Assembly (NCBI RefSeq): GCF_014636275.1
Contig: NZ_BMEB01000008.1
Span: 1-64,000, forward strand
From: Cellulomonas carbonis
GTDB taxonomy: Bacteria; Actinomycetota; Actinomycetes; Actinomycetales; Cellulomonadaceae
Length of the DNA: 64,000 nucleotides
Direction: 5' to 3'
Made by a program: the position numbers and the translations under genes. This document shows, piece by piece, positions 1 to 8,433 of the stretch. The notes beneath the pieces are model-generated. The model ran no database searches. It was not told the DNA's origin and saw only the letters and a program-made list of their open reading frames with translations. Position 1 is the first letter of the stretch. The number at the start of each line of letters is the position of its first letter.

Positions 1-2
1 CC

Positions 3-95
3 TGGCACACCGTCACCGGCACCGCCACCACCACCAGCACCCCCACCACCCTCACCGCCGAAGAAGCCCCCACCCGCCTCGTCGCCGACCGCTGA
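3..95 (+). CDS. C-terminal end of an unidentified truncated gene
   Basis: An open frame enters from the left edge and ends at a TGA at 93-95, giving about 30 residues rich in Thr (ending in EEAPTRLVADR). Reading across the edge is inferred. The fragment is too short to name a family; codon choice (ACC, GTC, CGC) fits the rest of the window. It could be a chance frame. The next 56 bases up to the following convergent gene hold nothing I recognise. Confidence 0.35.
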   Translation, partial: WHTVTGTATTTSTPTTLTAEEAPTRLVADR

Positions 96-151
96 CCGAC
101 CACCGACGACGGGTCGAGTCCCCGCCCGCGGGCCGCCAGGCCCGGGAGGCG

Positions 152-1954
152 TCACCGACCGCGGGCCGGACCCCCGCCCGCGCCACGACCCCCGCGGAGC
201 GGCTCGACGGCGAACACCGTCGTCGTGCCCGACACCTCGTTGGCGACCGCGAGCAGCGGCGTGCGTGTGGGCGACGCCGAGGCAGGCACGAAGGTCAGCC
301 CCTCCGGCCCGAGGTCTCCGGCCGCGGCGAGGGACGCGACGCCGTCGTCCTCGACCGAGACCGCGAAGTCGCGGTTGTTCACGTACGTCACGAACCGGCT
401 CTCCTGGGGGACCGTGATGTCGAAGACAGCCACGCCGCCCACGCGCTCGAGCCCGACGAAGGCGTACGTCCGGCCCCGCACCTCGCCGACCGTCACACCC
501 TCGGGCTCCGGTCCCTTGTCGTCGCTGCGACCGTCCGCCACCGACTCCGTGTGGTTCGAGTTGGCGAACCCGGGGACCGCGGCGGCGGTCACGCGCTCGA
601 GCGCGTCGCCCGAGTCGAAGACCAGCCGCCCCCGCGTGTCCCACACCGAGAACGAGCGGGTCCCGAACGCGTACAGCTCCTCGAAGCACGCCCCGTCCCC
701 CCGCAGGCCGCTCGCCGTGGTCACGGAGAGGCGCCCGAGGTCGGCGTCGGCGGTGCGACCCGCCAGCAGGCTGTCGTCGCAGATCGGCGGCACGCCGTCC
801 GACCCCAGGTCGGCGACCCGGACACCCTCCTCGTAGTCGCCCCACTCCCGCGCGTCACCCTCGTTCGCCGTCACCAGGTACGTCGCACCGCGCGAGGAGT
901 ACGCAGCGATCGCGTCCGGCATCGGCAGCCCGCGCAGACCCGCGACCGTCCTCACGGCCGTGACGCCGTCGCGGTCGGACGGGTCGAGCCCGAACCCGTC
1001 CACCCCGACGTCGCGGGGTGCGAGCGGGAGCACGTCCGTGACGCGCGCCGCCCCGAGGTCGACGACGGCGACCGCGTTCGCCTCCTGGAGCGTGACGTAC
1101 GCGGTCCCGTCCGCGATCGCGACGTACTCCGGCTCGAGGTTGGTCGAGACCGGCCGCGACGGGTCCACGACCGGCCCGAACACGCGCACGCCGTCGCGGA
1201 GGACCGACGAGCCGTCGTCGTACGCGCCGAAGCCCGCCGTCCGGACCGCGTCCTGGGCGGGGACGCCCGGGCGGGCGGGGAGGGACACCACGGACACCGA
1301 GCCCTCGGGATCCACCGCGAAGTCGTCGTCGGGCTCACCCTCGTTCGCGACGACGGCGGTGCGGCCCCGTGCGTCGAGAGCGACCATGTCCGGCTGCGCA
1401 CCGACCCGGACAGCCCCCAGCGGCCGCACCTCGGGGTCGTCGGCGTCGAAGAGCACGAGCCACCCGGGGTCGGTCTTGGTCGGTGCCTCGACCGCGACGA
1501 CGCCGAGGCCGTCGGCACGCACCGCGACGGAGTTCGCCACGGCCCCGTCCGGGACCACCGACCCGTCCGCGCTGCGCGTCCCCGCCGCGACCAGGCGACC
1601 CTCGGCCCGCGGCGCGGAGACGTCCCGCGCGTCGATCACGTCGACCGCGCCCGCGAGCGCGTTGACCGTGAAGAGCCGGCGGCTCCCGGCGTGGAAGGCG
1701 ACGATCTCCGCCGACGCCGCGTCGAACGCACCCGTCGCGTGGCTGCCGAGCGGCCGCAGGGACAGCGCGGCGTCGTCGGCGGAGAGGCTCACGGGCTCGG
1801 GGACGACGCCGCCCGCAGCCGTGATGGCGCTGCCCCCGGTGGTGGGGTCGGGTGGCACCGGAGGTGCGGCCGTTGCGGGTGCCGCGGCCGCTGTCAGGGC
1901 CGTGGCGACGATCGCGAGCGTGGTGGTGACGGCTGCTGTCGGTCGACGGCGCAT
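152..1954 (-). CDS. Secreted choice-of-anchor I family beta-propeller protein
   Basis: A 600-residue protein with an N-terminal Arg-rich segment and Ala-rich hydrophobic stretch (about residues 8-30) ending in an AxA-type signal peptidase site, so exported. The body has repeated propeller-like strands and the landmarks of choice-of-anchor I proteins: NLEPEYVAI with a nearby TLQEANAVAVVD, LVTANEGDAREW, GTRSFSVWD and a DKGPEPEGV segment near the end. Relatives are often fused to phosphatase or nuclease domains; none is present here, and no LPXTG or membrane anchor follows the Gly/Arg-rich tail. The ATG has GAGGA close upstream, and a TAGCGT -10 candidate (2006-2001) leaves a leader of about 46 nt. 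Exact function is unknown. Confidence 0.75.
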   Translation of the reverse strand: MRRRPTAAVTTTLAIVATALTAAAAPATAAPPVPPDPTTGGSAITAAGGVVPEPVSLSADDAALSLRPLGSHATGAFDAASAEIVAFHAGSRRLFTVNALAGAVDVIDARDVSAPRAEGRLVAAGTRSADGSVVPDGAVANSVAVRADGLGVVAVEAPTKTDPGWLVLFDADDPEVRPLGAVRVGAQPDMVALDARGRTAVVANEGEPDDDFAVDPEGSVSVVSLPARPGVPAQDAVRTAGFGAYDDGSSVLRDGVRVFGPVVDPSRPVSTNLEPEYVAIADGTAYVTLQEANAVAVVDLGAARVTDVLPLAPRDVGVDGFGLDPSDRDGVTAVRTVAGLRGLPMPDAIAAYSSRGATYLVTANEGDAREWGDYEEGVRVADLGSDGVPPICDDSLLAGRTADADLGRLSVTTASGLRGDGACFEELYAFGTRSFSVWDTRGRLVFDSGDALERVTAAAVPGFANSNHTESVADGRSDDKGPEPEGVTVGEVRGRTYAFVGLERVGGVAVFDITVPQESRFVTYVNNRDFAVSVEDDGVASLAAAGDLGPEGLTFVPASASPTRTPLLAVANEVSGTTTVFAVEPLRGGRGAGGGPARGR

Positions 1955-2069
1955 GAGGTCCTCGAGGTCCGGTCCACGGCGGGCGGTCCGCCGGTTCCGG
2001 ACGCTAGGGCGCCAGGGTTGAGCCCGTCCGACCGCCCGGTGAACGGCGCGCGACGCGGGACCGACGGGC

Positions 2070-3056
2070 TCAGCCGGGGAACGGCCACCCGTTGGGGACG
2101 CACGGCGCGACCTGGATCGTCTGCTGCTGCATCACCGGCGCGACCTGCCCGGCGCCCGGGCAGCCCACGTGCGGTCGCCCGAGGAGGTGACCCACCTCGT
2201 GGTTGACGAGGTACTGGCGGTACTGCGTCATGTCGGTGAACTCGTCGGCCCCCTGCACCCACCGCATGTAGTTCAGCGCCGCGTGGCCGTTGCGGCCGCA
2301 CGAGTAGATCGAGTGCGTGCGCAGGGGCGCGCACAGCGCGTCGACGGTGGCGGGCGTCGCGAGCACCACGCGCGCATCCGCGTCGCCGGCCGTGCGCGCG
2401 AACGACACGGACCCGTCCGCTCCCCACCCCCGCGCGTCGTTGAGCGTGTCCATGACCATCCGCGCGAAGACCGCCCCGTCGACCGGCAGCGCCTCCTCGA
2501 CCTCGACGCGGACCCGCACCACCCGGCGGTCCGCGGCGGGTGCGGGCTCCTCTCCGGGCACGACGACGAGCACACCGGTTCCCGACGCCGGCACGTCGAG
2601 CGCGAGGAGTCCCGCCGCGCGGTCGGCCTCGCTCACCCCGTCGACGGCGGGAGGCGGCTCGGCGAGCAGCGTCGGCACGGGTGTCGGCACGGGTGTCGGC
2701 ACGGGTGTCGGAACGGGTGTCGACGTGGGTGTCGTCTCCGAGCCTTCCGCGGCCGGGGCGGGCGTGGGCCGATCGGCCGCCGGGGCACCCGGCCCACCGT
2801 CGCGCTGCTGGTCGGCGCCCGCCGTCCCTGCGGCACCGACCTCGACCTGCTCCGCCCGCGCCGTCACCCCGGACGCACCGCCCAGACCGAGGGGACCCTC
2901 GAGCGCGACCCCCGCACCGGCACCCGCGAGGACCGCGACGACGGCCCCGAGCGCGACGGACCGACCCGCGAACCGCCGACGTCGCGCCCACGCCCAGGCC
3001 GGGCGCTCGCTCACGTGACGGGCCCGGCGGGGCGCGCTCGGGCGGGGGACGGTCAC
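2070..3056 (-). CDS. DUF3152 domain protein, membrane-anchored or secreted, metalloprotease-like
   Basis: The 328-residue product has an Arg-rich cytosolic start, one hydrophobic segment (about residues 28-50), a Pro/Thr-rich stalk with PVPT repeats, and a C-terminal DUF3152 domain. The domain ends with a zinc-protease-like HEVGHLLGRPH (HExxH plus a downstream His), conserved cysteines, and an APVMQQQT segment. This suggests an extracytoplasmic peptidase, though activity is not demonstrated for the family. The GTG at 3056 is chosen because a CACGAT hexamer ends 6 nt upstream (leaderless pattern) and GAGGGC could also act as a ribosome site. A GTG at 3014 is an alternative. The reading frame stays open far upstream but without family similarity. 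Confidence 0.75.
   Translation of the reverse strand: MTVPRPSAPRRARHVSERPAWAWARRRRFAGRSVALGAVVAVLAGAGAGVALEGPLGLGGASGVTARAEQVEVGAAGTAGADQQRDGGPGAPAADRPTPAPAAEGSETTPTSTPVPTPVPTPVPTPVPTLLAEPPPAVDGVSEADRAAGLLALDVPASGTGVLVVVPGEEPAPAADRRVVRVRVEVEEALPVDGAVFARMVMDTLNDARGWGADGSVSFARTAGDADARVVLATPATVDALCAPLRTHSIYSCGRNGHAALNYMRWVQGADEFTDMTQYRQYLVNHEVGHLLGRPHVGCPGAGQVAPVMQQQTIQVAPCVPNGWPFPG
2671..2734. repeat. 12-bp tandem repeat coding for a PVPT stalk
   Basis: About five copies of GGCACGGGTGTC and near variants run head to tail inside the DUF3152 gene. On the minus strand they encode Pro-Val-Pro-Thr units of the linker between the membrane segment and the folded domain. The perfect central copies suggest slippage-driven length change. 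Confidence 0.85.
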
Positions 3057-3107
3057 GCCCTCATCGTGACACCCGGTCGGGTGAGCGTCATCAGGAGGGG
3101 TCGTCGC

Positions 3108-3113
3108 TAGCAT
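3108..3113 (+). promoter_or_regulatory. -10 hexamer TAGCAT of a leaderless TetR transcript
   Basis: TAGCAT ends exactly 6 nt before the ATG at 3120, so transcription should start on the A of the start codon. No ribosome site lies between. The promoter sits in the 63-bp gap to the divergent DUF3152 gene. Confidence 0.6.
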
Positions 3114-3119
3114 CGGCGG

Positions 3120-3764
3120 ATGACCGCGCCGCCCCCAGGCCGTCCGCGTGCCGCGCGGATGCCCGCGGGTGTGCGTCGGGCCCAGGTCCTCCAGGTCGCG
3201 CAGGAGCTCTTCGCGCGCGAGGGCTACCACCACGTCTCGATGGACGACATCGCGGACCGGGCGGAGGTCAGCAAGCCGGTCCTGTACCGCCACTTCCCGT
3301 CCAAGCTCGACCTCTACCTCGCCGTCGTGGACCACCGCGGGCAGGAGCTGGTCGAGCGGATCGACGAGGCGCTCGCCGAGGTCCCGGTCGAGGCGGGCAG
3401 CGGGCGGGCCGTCGTCCGCGCGATCGTGCAGGCCTACGTCGAGTTCGTCGAGCAGGCCGGCGACTCCTTCTCGCTGCTGTTCGAGTCGGACGTGACGCGG
3501 GACTCGGACGTGCGGATGCGGATCGAGCACGCGTCGGCCGAGGCGGGTCGCGCGGTCTGCCGCGGGCTCCAGGGCATCTCGGGCCTGCCCGCCCCCGAGG
3601 CCGAGCTGCTGAGCACCGCGCTCATCGGCATGACGCAGGTCGCGGCGACGAGCCGGTACCGCCGTCGCGACGTCGGGGTGCAGGAGACGGTCGACCTCGT
3701 CACCGCCCTCGCGTGGCGCGGCGTCGCGGGCCTCGTCCGGCCCGGGACCGTCGCGGAGCCCTGA
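3120..3764 (+). CDS. TetR/AcrR family transcriptional regulator
   Basis: The 214-residue protein has the N-terminal TetR helix-turn-helix at about residues 20-65, with the signature SMDDIADRAEVSKPVLYRHFPSK split across helices 2-4. The helical ligand-binding part follows. The N-terminus is Pro/Arg-rich and no Shine-Dalgarno is visible; a TAGCAT -10 hexamer six bases upstream argues for a leaderless mRNA. It sits next to DUF3107, a ferritin-like protein and a DEAD helicase, an arrangement I recall from other actinobacteria. The ligand and targets cannot be read from sequence. Confidence 0.85.
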   Translation: MTAPPPGRPRAARMPAGVRRAQVLQVAQELFAREGYHHVSMDDIADRAEVSKPVLYRHFPSKLDLYLAVVDHRGQELVERIDEALAEVPVEAGSGRAVVRAIVQAYVEFVEQAGDSFSLLFESDVTRDSDVRMRIEHASAEAGRAVCRGLQGISGLPAPEAELLSTALIGMTQVAATSRYRRRDVGVQETVDLVTALAWRGVAGLVRPGTVAEP

Positions 3765-3941
3765 CGCCCTGAGCCGCCCGGGCGCGGCCGAGGGCGCCGA
3801 CCGACGCCGCGCGGACGCCCACGATCCCCGCGGGTGACCACCCCGCGCTTCGCCCTCGGCGGACAGCCGCCTCCGGGGCCGCCCCGCGCGGGCGGCGGAG
3901 CCTAGGATGGCGACGACCTGAACGACGGCGAGGGAGTGGGC

Positions 3942-4166
3942 GTGGAGATCACGATCGGCGTGCAGAACGTGGCGCGAGAGCTGGTGGTCGACACCGACCG
4001 GACGGCCGACGAGGTGGCGGCCGAGGTCGCCCGGGCGCTCGAGACGGGAGCGCCGCTGCAGGTCACCGACACGCGTGGCCGCCGCATCCTCGTCCCGAGC
4101 TCGACGATCGGCTACGTCGAGATCGGCGGCGACGAGGCCCGGCGGGTCGGCTTCCACAACCTCTGA
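3942..4166 (+). CDS. DUF3107 family small protein
   Basis: A 74-residue acidic protein beginning VEITIGVQNVARELVVDT and ending GFHNL, the typical length and ends of DUF3107, a small alpha/beta protein of unknown role found in actinobacteria. Of two in-frame GTG codons (3936 and 3942) the second is chosen: GAGGGA lies six bases before it, while the first would overlap the ribosome site. A TAGGAT -10 candidate at 3903-3908 leaves a leader of about 27 nt, so this gene is leadered unlike its TetR neighbour. Confidence 0.8.
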   Translation: MEITIGVQNVARELVVDTDRTADEVAAEVARALETGAPLQVTDTRGRRILVPSSTIGYVEIGGDEARRVGFHNL

Positions 4167-4172
4167 CCCGAC

Positions 4173-4211
4173 GACGACGCCCCGGGACCCACGTGGGCCC
4201 GGGGCGTCGTC
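4173..4211. terminator. Intrinsic hairpin between convergent genes
   Basis: A GC-rich stem with arms GACGACGCCCCGGG and CCCGGGGCGTCGTC, extended by GGG/CCC with a one-base bulge, closes over ACGT just after the DUF3107 stop. There is no T-tract, as is common in high-GC actinobacteria. It can serve both DUF3107 and the convergent ferritin-like gene. Confidence 0.8.
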
Positions 4212-4294
4212 GCGTCCATCCGTCCGTCGGGGCGCCGCCTGCGCGGCGTGCCCCGGCGGCCGCCCTCGGCCGCGTGCGCCGTGGCCGGACGTCC

Positions 4295-5005
4295 TCAGGC
4301 GGCGAGCCCGAGCCGGTCCATCCGCCGGCTGTGCTCGGCCGTGAGCATCGCGAAGAGCTTCTGCTGCGGGTCGACGGCCGCGTGCTCGGCCATCGCCGAG
4401 GCGAGCAGCGAGCGCATGTCGGCGTGGTCGGCGAGGACCGCCTGCGCGGCGTTGAGCGCCTCCCCCACGAGCCGCCTGCCCCACAGCGCGAGCCGGGACG
4501 CGAGCGTCGCGTCCTCGGCGACGGCGCCCGCGAGCGCGTCGACGACGAGCCGCGAGTGCGCCTCGTCGTCGAGCACGTCCTCGACGAGCGCACGCGTCAC
4601 GGGGCTCGCGGCCTGGGCGAGCATCCGGCAGAAGTCGTCCGCGACGCCGTACCCGACGTACGCCTTGAGGAGCCGCTCCCACCACGTGCTCGGCACCGTG
4701 CGGGTGTCGAACTCGACCAGGACGCCGGCGTACGGGCCCATCGCGCCCTCGAGCCCCCCGCCGAGCTCCTCGACGCGCGCCGTCACGCGGTCGAGCCGGT
4801 CCAGCGCCCCGCGCGCCATCCCGCTGAGCTCGAGCCGCTGGGCGAGGGTCGGGGCGAGCCCCGCGTCCGCGGCGAGCCGCGAGAACTCCGCGAGCTGGAG
4901 GTACGCGACCATCCCGAGGACGGCCAGGTCGGGGCGGAGGTCGCCGTCGTGCGTGGGGTCCTGCGCCTGGGCCTGGGCCGCCTGCGCGACGGTGCGGTCG
5001 GTCAT
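4295..5005 (-). CDS. Ferritin-like fold protein (MiaE-like)
   Basis: The 236-residue, mostly helical protein contains the pattern of a ferritin-like four-helix bundle: an acidic helix near residue 90 (VLVEFDTRTVPSTWWERLLK), DDFC, and a DDEAHSRLV segment near residue 150 that supplies a potential ExxH metal ligand. Relatives are annotated as ferritin-like fold proteins related to MiaE tRNA hydroxylase; substrate is unknown. The ATG at 5005 has TAGCCT at 5017-5012, exactly six bases upstream, and no ribosome site, so the mRNA is probably leaderless. It lies divergent from the helicase. Confidence 0.7.
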   Translation of the reverse strand: MTDRTVAQAAQAQAQDPTHDGDLRPDLAVLGMVAYLQLAEFSRLAADAGLAPTLAQRLELSGMARGALDRLDRVTARVEELGGGLEGAMGPYAGVLVEFDTRTVPSTWWERLLKAYVGYGVADDFCRMLAQAASPVTRALVEDVLDDEAHSRLVVDALAGAVAEDATLASRLALWGRRLVGEALNAAQAVLADHADMRSLLASAMAEHAAVDPQQKLFAMLTAEHSRRMDRLGLAA

Positions 5006-5236
5006 CCCGCCAGGCTAACGCCGTCGACCGGGCGCGTTGTCCGACCCGTCCGATACCATGAGCACGTTCATTCGGTTGACCGGTCGTCCCGACATCACTC
5101 GCCCTGGGTCCTCGTACCCACCGGGCGCGCCTTGCGCGATCGGCTGCCGGCCCCATCCGCGGCGCGGCCCGCACGGCGATCGGTCGAGACCGACGCAGGC
5201 GCGTGTGGCCCCGCGGCAGACCCGTGAGGTTCCTGC

Positions 5237-7009
5237 ATGCCCGAGCTGACCGACAGCCCCGACACCACCGACGCGACGGCGGAGATCGCCGAGATCGCCG
5301 AGGAGGTCCTCGAGGCCCCCGCCGACGCCCCCGTCCAGAAGACCTTCGCCGACTTCGGGATCCGTCCCGAGATCGCGGGGGCCCTCGCCGAGGCCGGCAT
5401 CACCCACCCCTTCCCCATCCAGGCGATGACCCTGCCCGTGGCGCTCTCGCGGCACGACATCATCGGCCAGGCCAAGACGGGCACGGGCAAGACGCTGGGC
5501 TTCGGCCTGCCGCTGCTCGAGCACGTCGTCGCCCCCGACGAGGACGGCTTCTCGTCGCTGCCCGCGCCCGGCAAGCCCCAGGCGCTCGTCATCGTCCCCA
5601 CGCGCGAGCTCGCGGTCCAGGTCGCCAAGGACCTCGAGACCGCGTCGCGCCGCCGCGCCGTCCGCGTCCTGCAGGTCTACGGCGGGCGCGCGTACGAGCC
5701 GCAGGTCGAGGCGCTCAGCCGCGGCGTCGAGGTCGTCGTCGGCACGCCCGGCCGGATGATCGACCTGATGAACCAGGGCCACCTGGACCTCACGCGCGCG
5801 AGGACCGTCGTGCTGGACGAGGCGGACGAGATGCTCGACCTGGGCTTCCTGCCCGACGTCGAGAAGCTCCTCGCCCGGACGCCCGCGACGCGCCACACGA
5901 TGCTGTTCTCGGCCACCATGCCGGGCGCGGTGGTCGCGATGGCCCGCCGCTACATGACGCAGCCCACGCACATCCGTGCGACGGACCCCGACGACGACGG
6001 CGCGACGCTCAAGGCGATCAAGCAGGTCGTCTACCGGGCGCACGCGCTCGACAAGGTCGAGATGCTCGCCCGCATCCTGCAGGCGCGCGGCCGCGGCCTG
6101 ACCATCGTCTTCGCGCGCACCAAGCGCACCGCCGCGAAGGTCGCCGACGAGCTCGCGACGCGCGGGTTCGCCTCGGGCGCGATCCACGGCGACCTCGGCC
6201 AGGGCGCGCGTGAGCAGGCGCTCCGCGCGTTCCGCACCGGCAAGATCGACGTCCTCGTCGCGACCGACGTCGCGGCGCGCGGCATCGACGTCGACGACGT
6301 GACGCACGTCGTCAACTACCAGTGCCCCGAGGACGAGAAGACCTACCTCCACCGCACCGGCCGGACCGGGCGTGCGGGCAAGACCGGCACCGCGGTGACG
6401 TTCGTCGACTGGGACGACATCCCGCGCTGGGGCCTCATCGACAAGGCGCTCGACCTCGGGTACCCCGAGCCGGTCGAGACGTACTCGAGCTCGCCCCACC
6501 TGTTCAGCGACCTCGACATCCCCGAGGGCACCAGGGGCACGCTCCCCAAGGAGTCGCGCACGCGTGCGGGCCTCGAGGCCGAGACGCTCGAGGACCTCGG
6601 CGAGACGGGCAAGAAGGTCACCCGGCAGCGGACCGACCGGGGCCGCGACGAGCGCGGCGACGGCGGCCGCGGGCGCGGTCCGGGCCACCGCGGCGAGCGC
6701 GGCGAGCGCGGCGAGCGCGGTGAGCGCGGCCACGGCGAGCGCACGCACGGCGAGCGCACGCACGGCGAGGAGGGCGGCGGCGAGGGCCGCCGCCGCTCGC
6801 GCGGCGGGCGACGGCGCGGCGGCCCGGACGACGCGTCCGGCGCGACGTCGGGCGGCGCGACCACCGGGCCGGCCGGCGACGGCGGGTCCGCGCCCACCTC
6901 GCCCTCGGGCGAGGGCGGCGAGGCGCGCCGTCGGCGCAACCGCCGCCGCACGCGGGGCGGTCGTGGGTCCGAGGGCGCCGAGACCAGCACGGCCCCGACG
7001 CAGGACTGA
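5237..7009 (+). CDS. DEAD/DEAH-box ATP-dependent RNA helicase
   Basis: A 590-residue helicase with all core motifs in order: Q motif (HPFPIQAMT), motif I AKTGTGKT, PTRELAVQV, TPGRMIDL, DEADEML, SATMP, then domain 2 with FARTKRTA, TDVAARGIDV and HRTGRTGRAG. The last 150 residues are a basic, disordered RGE/RGG-like tail with GER repeats, a likely RNA-binding region. It probably remodels structured RNA in ribosome assembly or mRNA decay. The ATG is used; a GTG lies a few codons upstream in frame. No strong ribosome site is visible. It ends before a perfect terminator hairpin. Confidence 0.9.
   Translation: MPELTDSPDTTDATAEIAEIAEEVLEAPADAPVQKTFADFGIRPEIAGALAEAGITHPFPIQAMTLPVALSRHDIIGQAKTGTGKTLGFGLPLLEHVVAPDEDGFSSLPAPGKPQALVIVPTRELAVQVAKDLETASRRRAVRVLQVYGGRAYEPQVEALSRGVEVVVGTPGRMIDLMNQGHLDLTRARTVVLDEADEMLDLGFLPDVEKLLARTPATRHTMLFSATMPGAVVAMARRYMTQPTHIRATDPDDDGATLKAIKQVVYRAHALDKVEMLARILQARGRGLTIVFARTKRTAAKVADELATRGFASGAIHGDLGQGAREQALRAFRTGKIDVLVATDVAARGIDVDDVTHVVNYQCPEDEKTYLHRTGRTGRAGKTGTAVTFVDWDDIPRWGLIDKALDLGYPEPVETYSSSPHLFSDLDIPEGTRGTLPKESRTRAGLEAETLEDLGETGKKVTRQRTDRGRDERGDGGRGRGPGHRGERGERGERGERGHGERTHGERTHGEEGGGEGRRRSRGGRRRGGPDDASGATSGGATTGPAGDGGSAPTSPSGEGGEARRRRNRRRTRGGRGSEGAETSTAPTQD
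6691..6770. repeat. GGCGAGCGC repeats coding for Gly-Glu-Arg tail
   Basis: Four in-register copies of a 9-bp unit (one with a silent T) followed by two 15-bp units encode GERGER and THGERTHGE runs in the helicase tail. Near-identical DNA repeats, not just amino-acid bias, indicate recent expansion. Confidence 0.8.
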
Positions 7010-7013
7010 CGGC

Positions 7014-7075
7014 CGGCGGACCGCGGCCGGCACAGCCCGCCGGGCAGCACCTGGTCGGCGGACCGCGGCCGGCAC
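7014..7075. repeat. 20-bp perfect direct repeat in the intergenic spacer
   Basis: CGGCGGACCGCGGCCGGCAC occurs at 7014-7033 and 7056-7075, 42 bp apart, within the spacer after the helicase. Each copy contains the palindrome CCGCGG. Function unknown; it could be a duplication remnant or a binding site. Confidence 0.7.
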
Positions 7076-7157
7076 CACCCGGCCCGCACGACCCGCCCGG
7101 CACAGCCGGTGCACCACCACGTGACCGGTACGGCCGGTCCGCACCACCCCGCACGAC

Positions 7158-7190
7158 CGACGGGGCACCCGGACGCCGGGTGCCCCGTCG
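7158..7190. terminator. Terminator hairpin after the helicase
   Basis: A perfect 15-bp stem, CGACGGGGCACCCGG paired with its complement over a 3-base loop (ACG). It lies 25 bp before the next start codon, so it isolates that gene from the helicase. Confidence 0.85.
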
Positions 7191-7214
7191 TCGCCCGCAC
7201 GGCACGATGCCCGC

Positions 7215-7829
7215 ATGGCGCTCTACGCGGACCTGCCCGCCCGACGCACCCGACAGCTCCTCGGCGACGTGCTCGTCGTCGCCTGGGTCCTCCTGTGGGT
7301 CGCGGTCGCCCGCGCCGTCCACGCACAGGTGTCCGCGCTCGCGGGGCCCGGCCGGACGCTCGAGGACGCCGGGCGGACCCTCGAGGGCGGGCTGTCCGAC
7401 GCGGGCGAGGCGATCGGCCGCGCCCCCGTCATCGGCGACGAGCTCCGCGCGCCGTTCGACACCGCGGGCGGCGCTGCCGCGACGCTGGCCGAGGCCGGCA
7501 TCGCGGTGCAGGACGGCGTCGCGCGCACGGCCGTCGTCGCGGCGCTCGCCGTCGCCGCCTGGCCCGTGCTCGTCGTCGCGGGCGCCTGGGTGCTGCACCG
7601 CTGGCGCGGCGTGCGTCGCGCGGCCGCCGCCCGTCGCCTCCTCACGGCCCCCGGCGGGACGGACCTCCTGGCGCTCCGCGCGCTCGCCCGCGTGCCGCTG
7701 CGGGACCTGGCGGCGCTCGGCCCCGACGTCGCGAGCGCGTGGCGACGCGGTGACGAGGACGTCGTCGCGTCGCTCGCCGCACTCACCGCGGCGGAGGTCG
7801 GCGTGCGGGTGCCTACGCCGCCTCGATGA
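7215..7829 (+). CDS. Uncharacterised two-span membrane protein
   Basis: A 204-residue protein with a first membrane span at about residues 14-36 (VLVVAWVLLWVAVARAV), an extracytoplasmic loop of about 65 residues rich in Gly, Ala and Asp, a second span at about 103-127, and a cytosolic Arg/Ala-rich tail. I do not recognise the family; similar small proteins are conserved in actinobacteria. A CACGAT hexamer ends six bases before the ATG with no ribosome site, fitting a leaderless mRNA. Its 3' end overlaps the convergent marC gene by 17 bp. Confidence 0.7.
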   Translation: MALYADLPARRTRQLLGDVLVVAWVLLWVAVARAVHAQVSALAGPGRTLEDAGRTLEGGLSDAGEAIGRAPVIGDELRAPFDTAGGAAATLAEAGIAVQDGVARTAVVAALAVAAWPVLVVAGAWVLHRWRGVRRAAAARRLLTAPGGTDLLALRALARVPLRDLAALGPDVASAWRRGDEDVVASLAALTAAEVGVRVPTPPR

Positions 7830-8433
7830 ACGCGAACACCGCGTCCGCGACGAGCTGGACCGCGATCGCGGCGAGGAGCAGACCGGCGATGCGCGTGATG
7901 AGGATCGTGCCGCTGTCCTTGAGGACCCGGTGGATGACGTTCGCGAAGCGCATCGAGAGCCACAGGCACAGGTGGACGGCGAGGATGCCGAGGGCGATCG
8001 CGACCCAGTGCGCGGGCTCCTCGGCGCGCTGGACGAAGACCATCGTCGCGACGATCGCGCCCGGCCCCGCGAGGAGGGGCGTGCCGAGCGGGACGAGCGC
8101 CACGTTGACGCCCTTGGTGCCCGACGGGGCCGGTTCCTCCATCTTCCCCGTGAGCAGCTCCATCGCGACGAGCAGGAGCAGCAGGCCGCCCGACGCCTGG
8201 AGCGCGGGCAGCGAGATGTGCATGTAGCTGAGGAGCTGCTGACCGAAGAGCGCGAAGCTCACGATGACGCCGAACGCGACGAGGATCGCCTGACGCGCCG
8301 CCCGGTTGCGCTGCCTGCCCGTCATGGCGCCCGTGAGGCCGAGGAAGATCGGCACCGTGCCCGGCGGGTCCATGATCACGAAGAGCGTGACGAACACCTC
8401 GGCGAGCATGCGCCCGTCGACGAGACCCGTCAC
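7813..8433 (-). CDS. MarC family integral membrane protein
   Basis: A 206-residue protein with six predicted spans and MarC landmarks: FVIMDPPGTVPIFLGLT near the start, a PLGTPLLAGPGAI segment in the middle and a repeated membrane half after it. The family (UPF0056) was once linked to antibiotic resistance, but its role is unsettled. GTG at 8433 is preferred because it overlaps the stop of the upstream PHP gene as GTGA, and AAGGTGG sits eight bases upstream. This indicates translational coupling in a two-gene operon. Confidence 0.9.
   Translation of the reverse strand: MTGLVDGRMLAEVFVTLFVIMDPPGTVPIFLGLTGAMTGRQRNRAARQAILVAFGVIVSFALFGQQLLSYMHISLPALQASGGLLLLLVAMELLTGKMEEPAPSGTKGVNVALVPLGTPLLAGPGAIVATMVFVQRAEEPAHWVAIALGILAVHLCLWLSMRFANVIHRVLKDSGTILITRIAGLLLAAIAVQLVADAVFAFIEAA

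Noticed and set aside
2671..2734. Possible CRISPR-like array
   Set aside because: The 12-bp units have no spacers and are coding; no cas genes are present in the window.
2070..5174. A 1034-codon frame extending the DUF3152 gene upstream
   Set aside because: Only the terminal 328 residues have protein-like features; the rest crosses the TetR and DUF3107 genes antisense.
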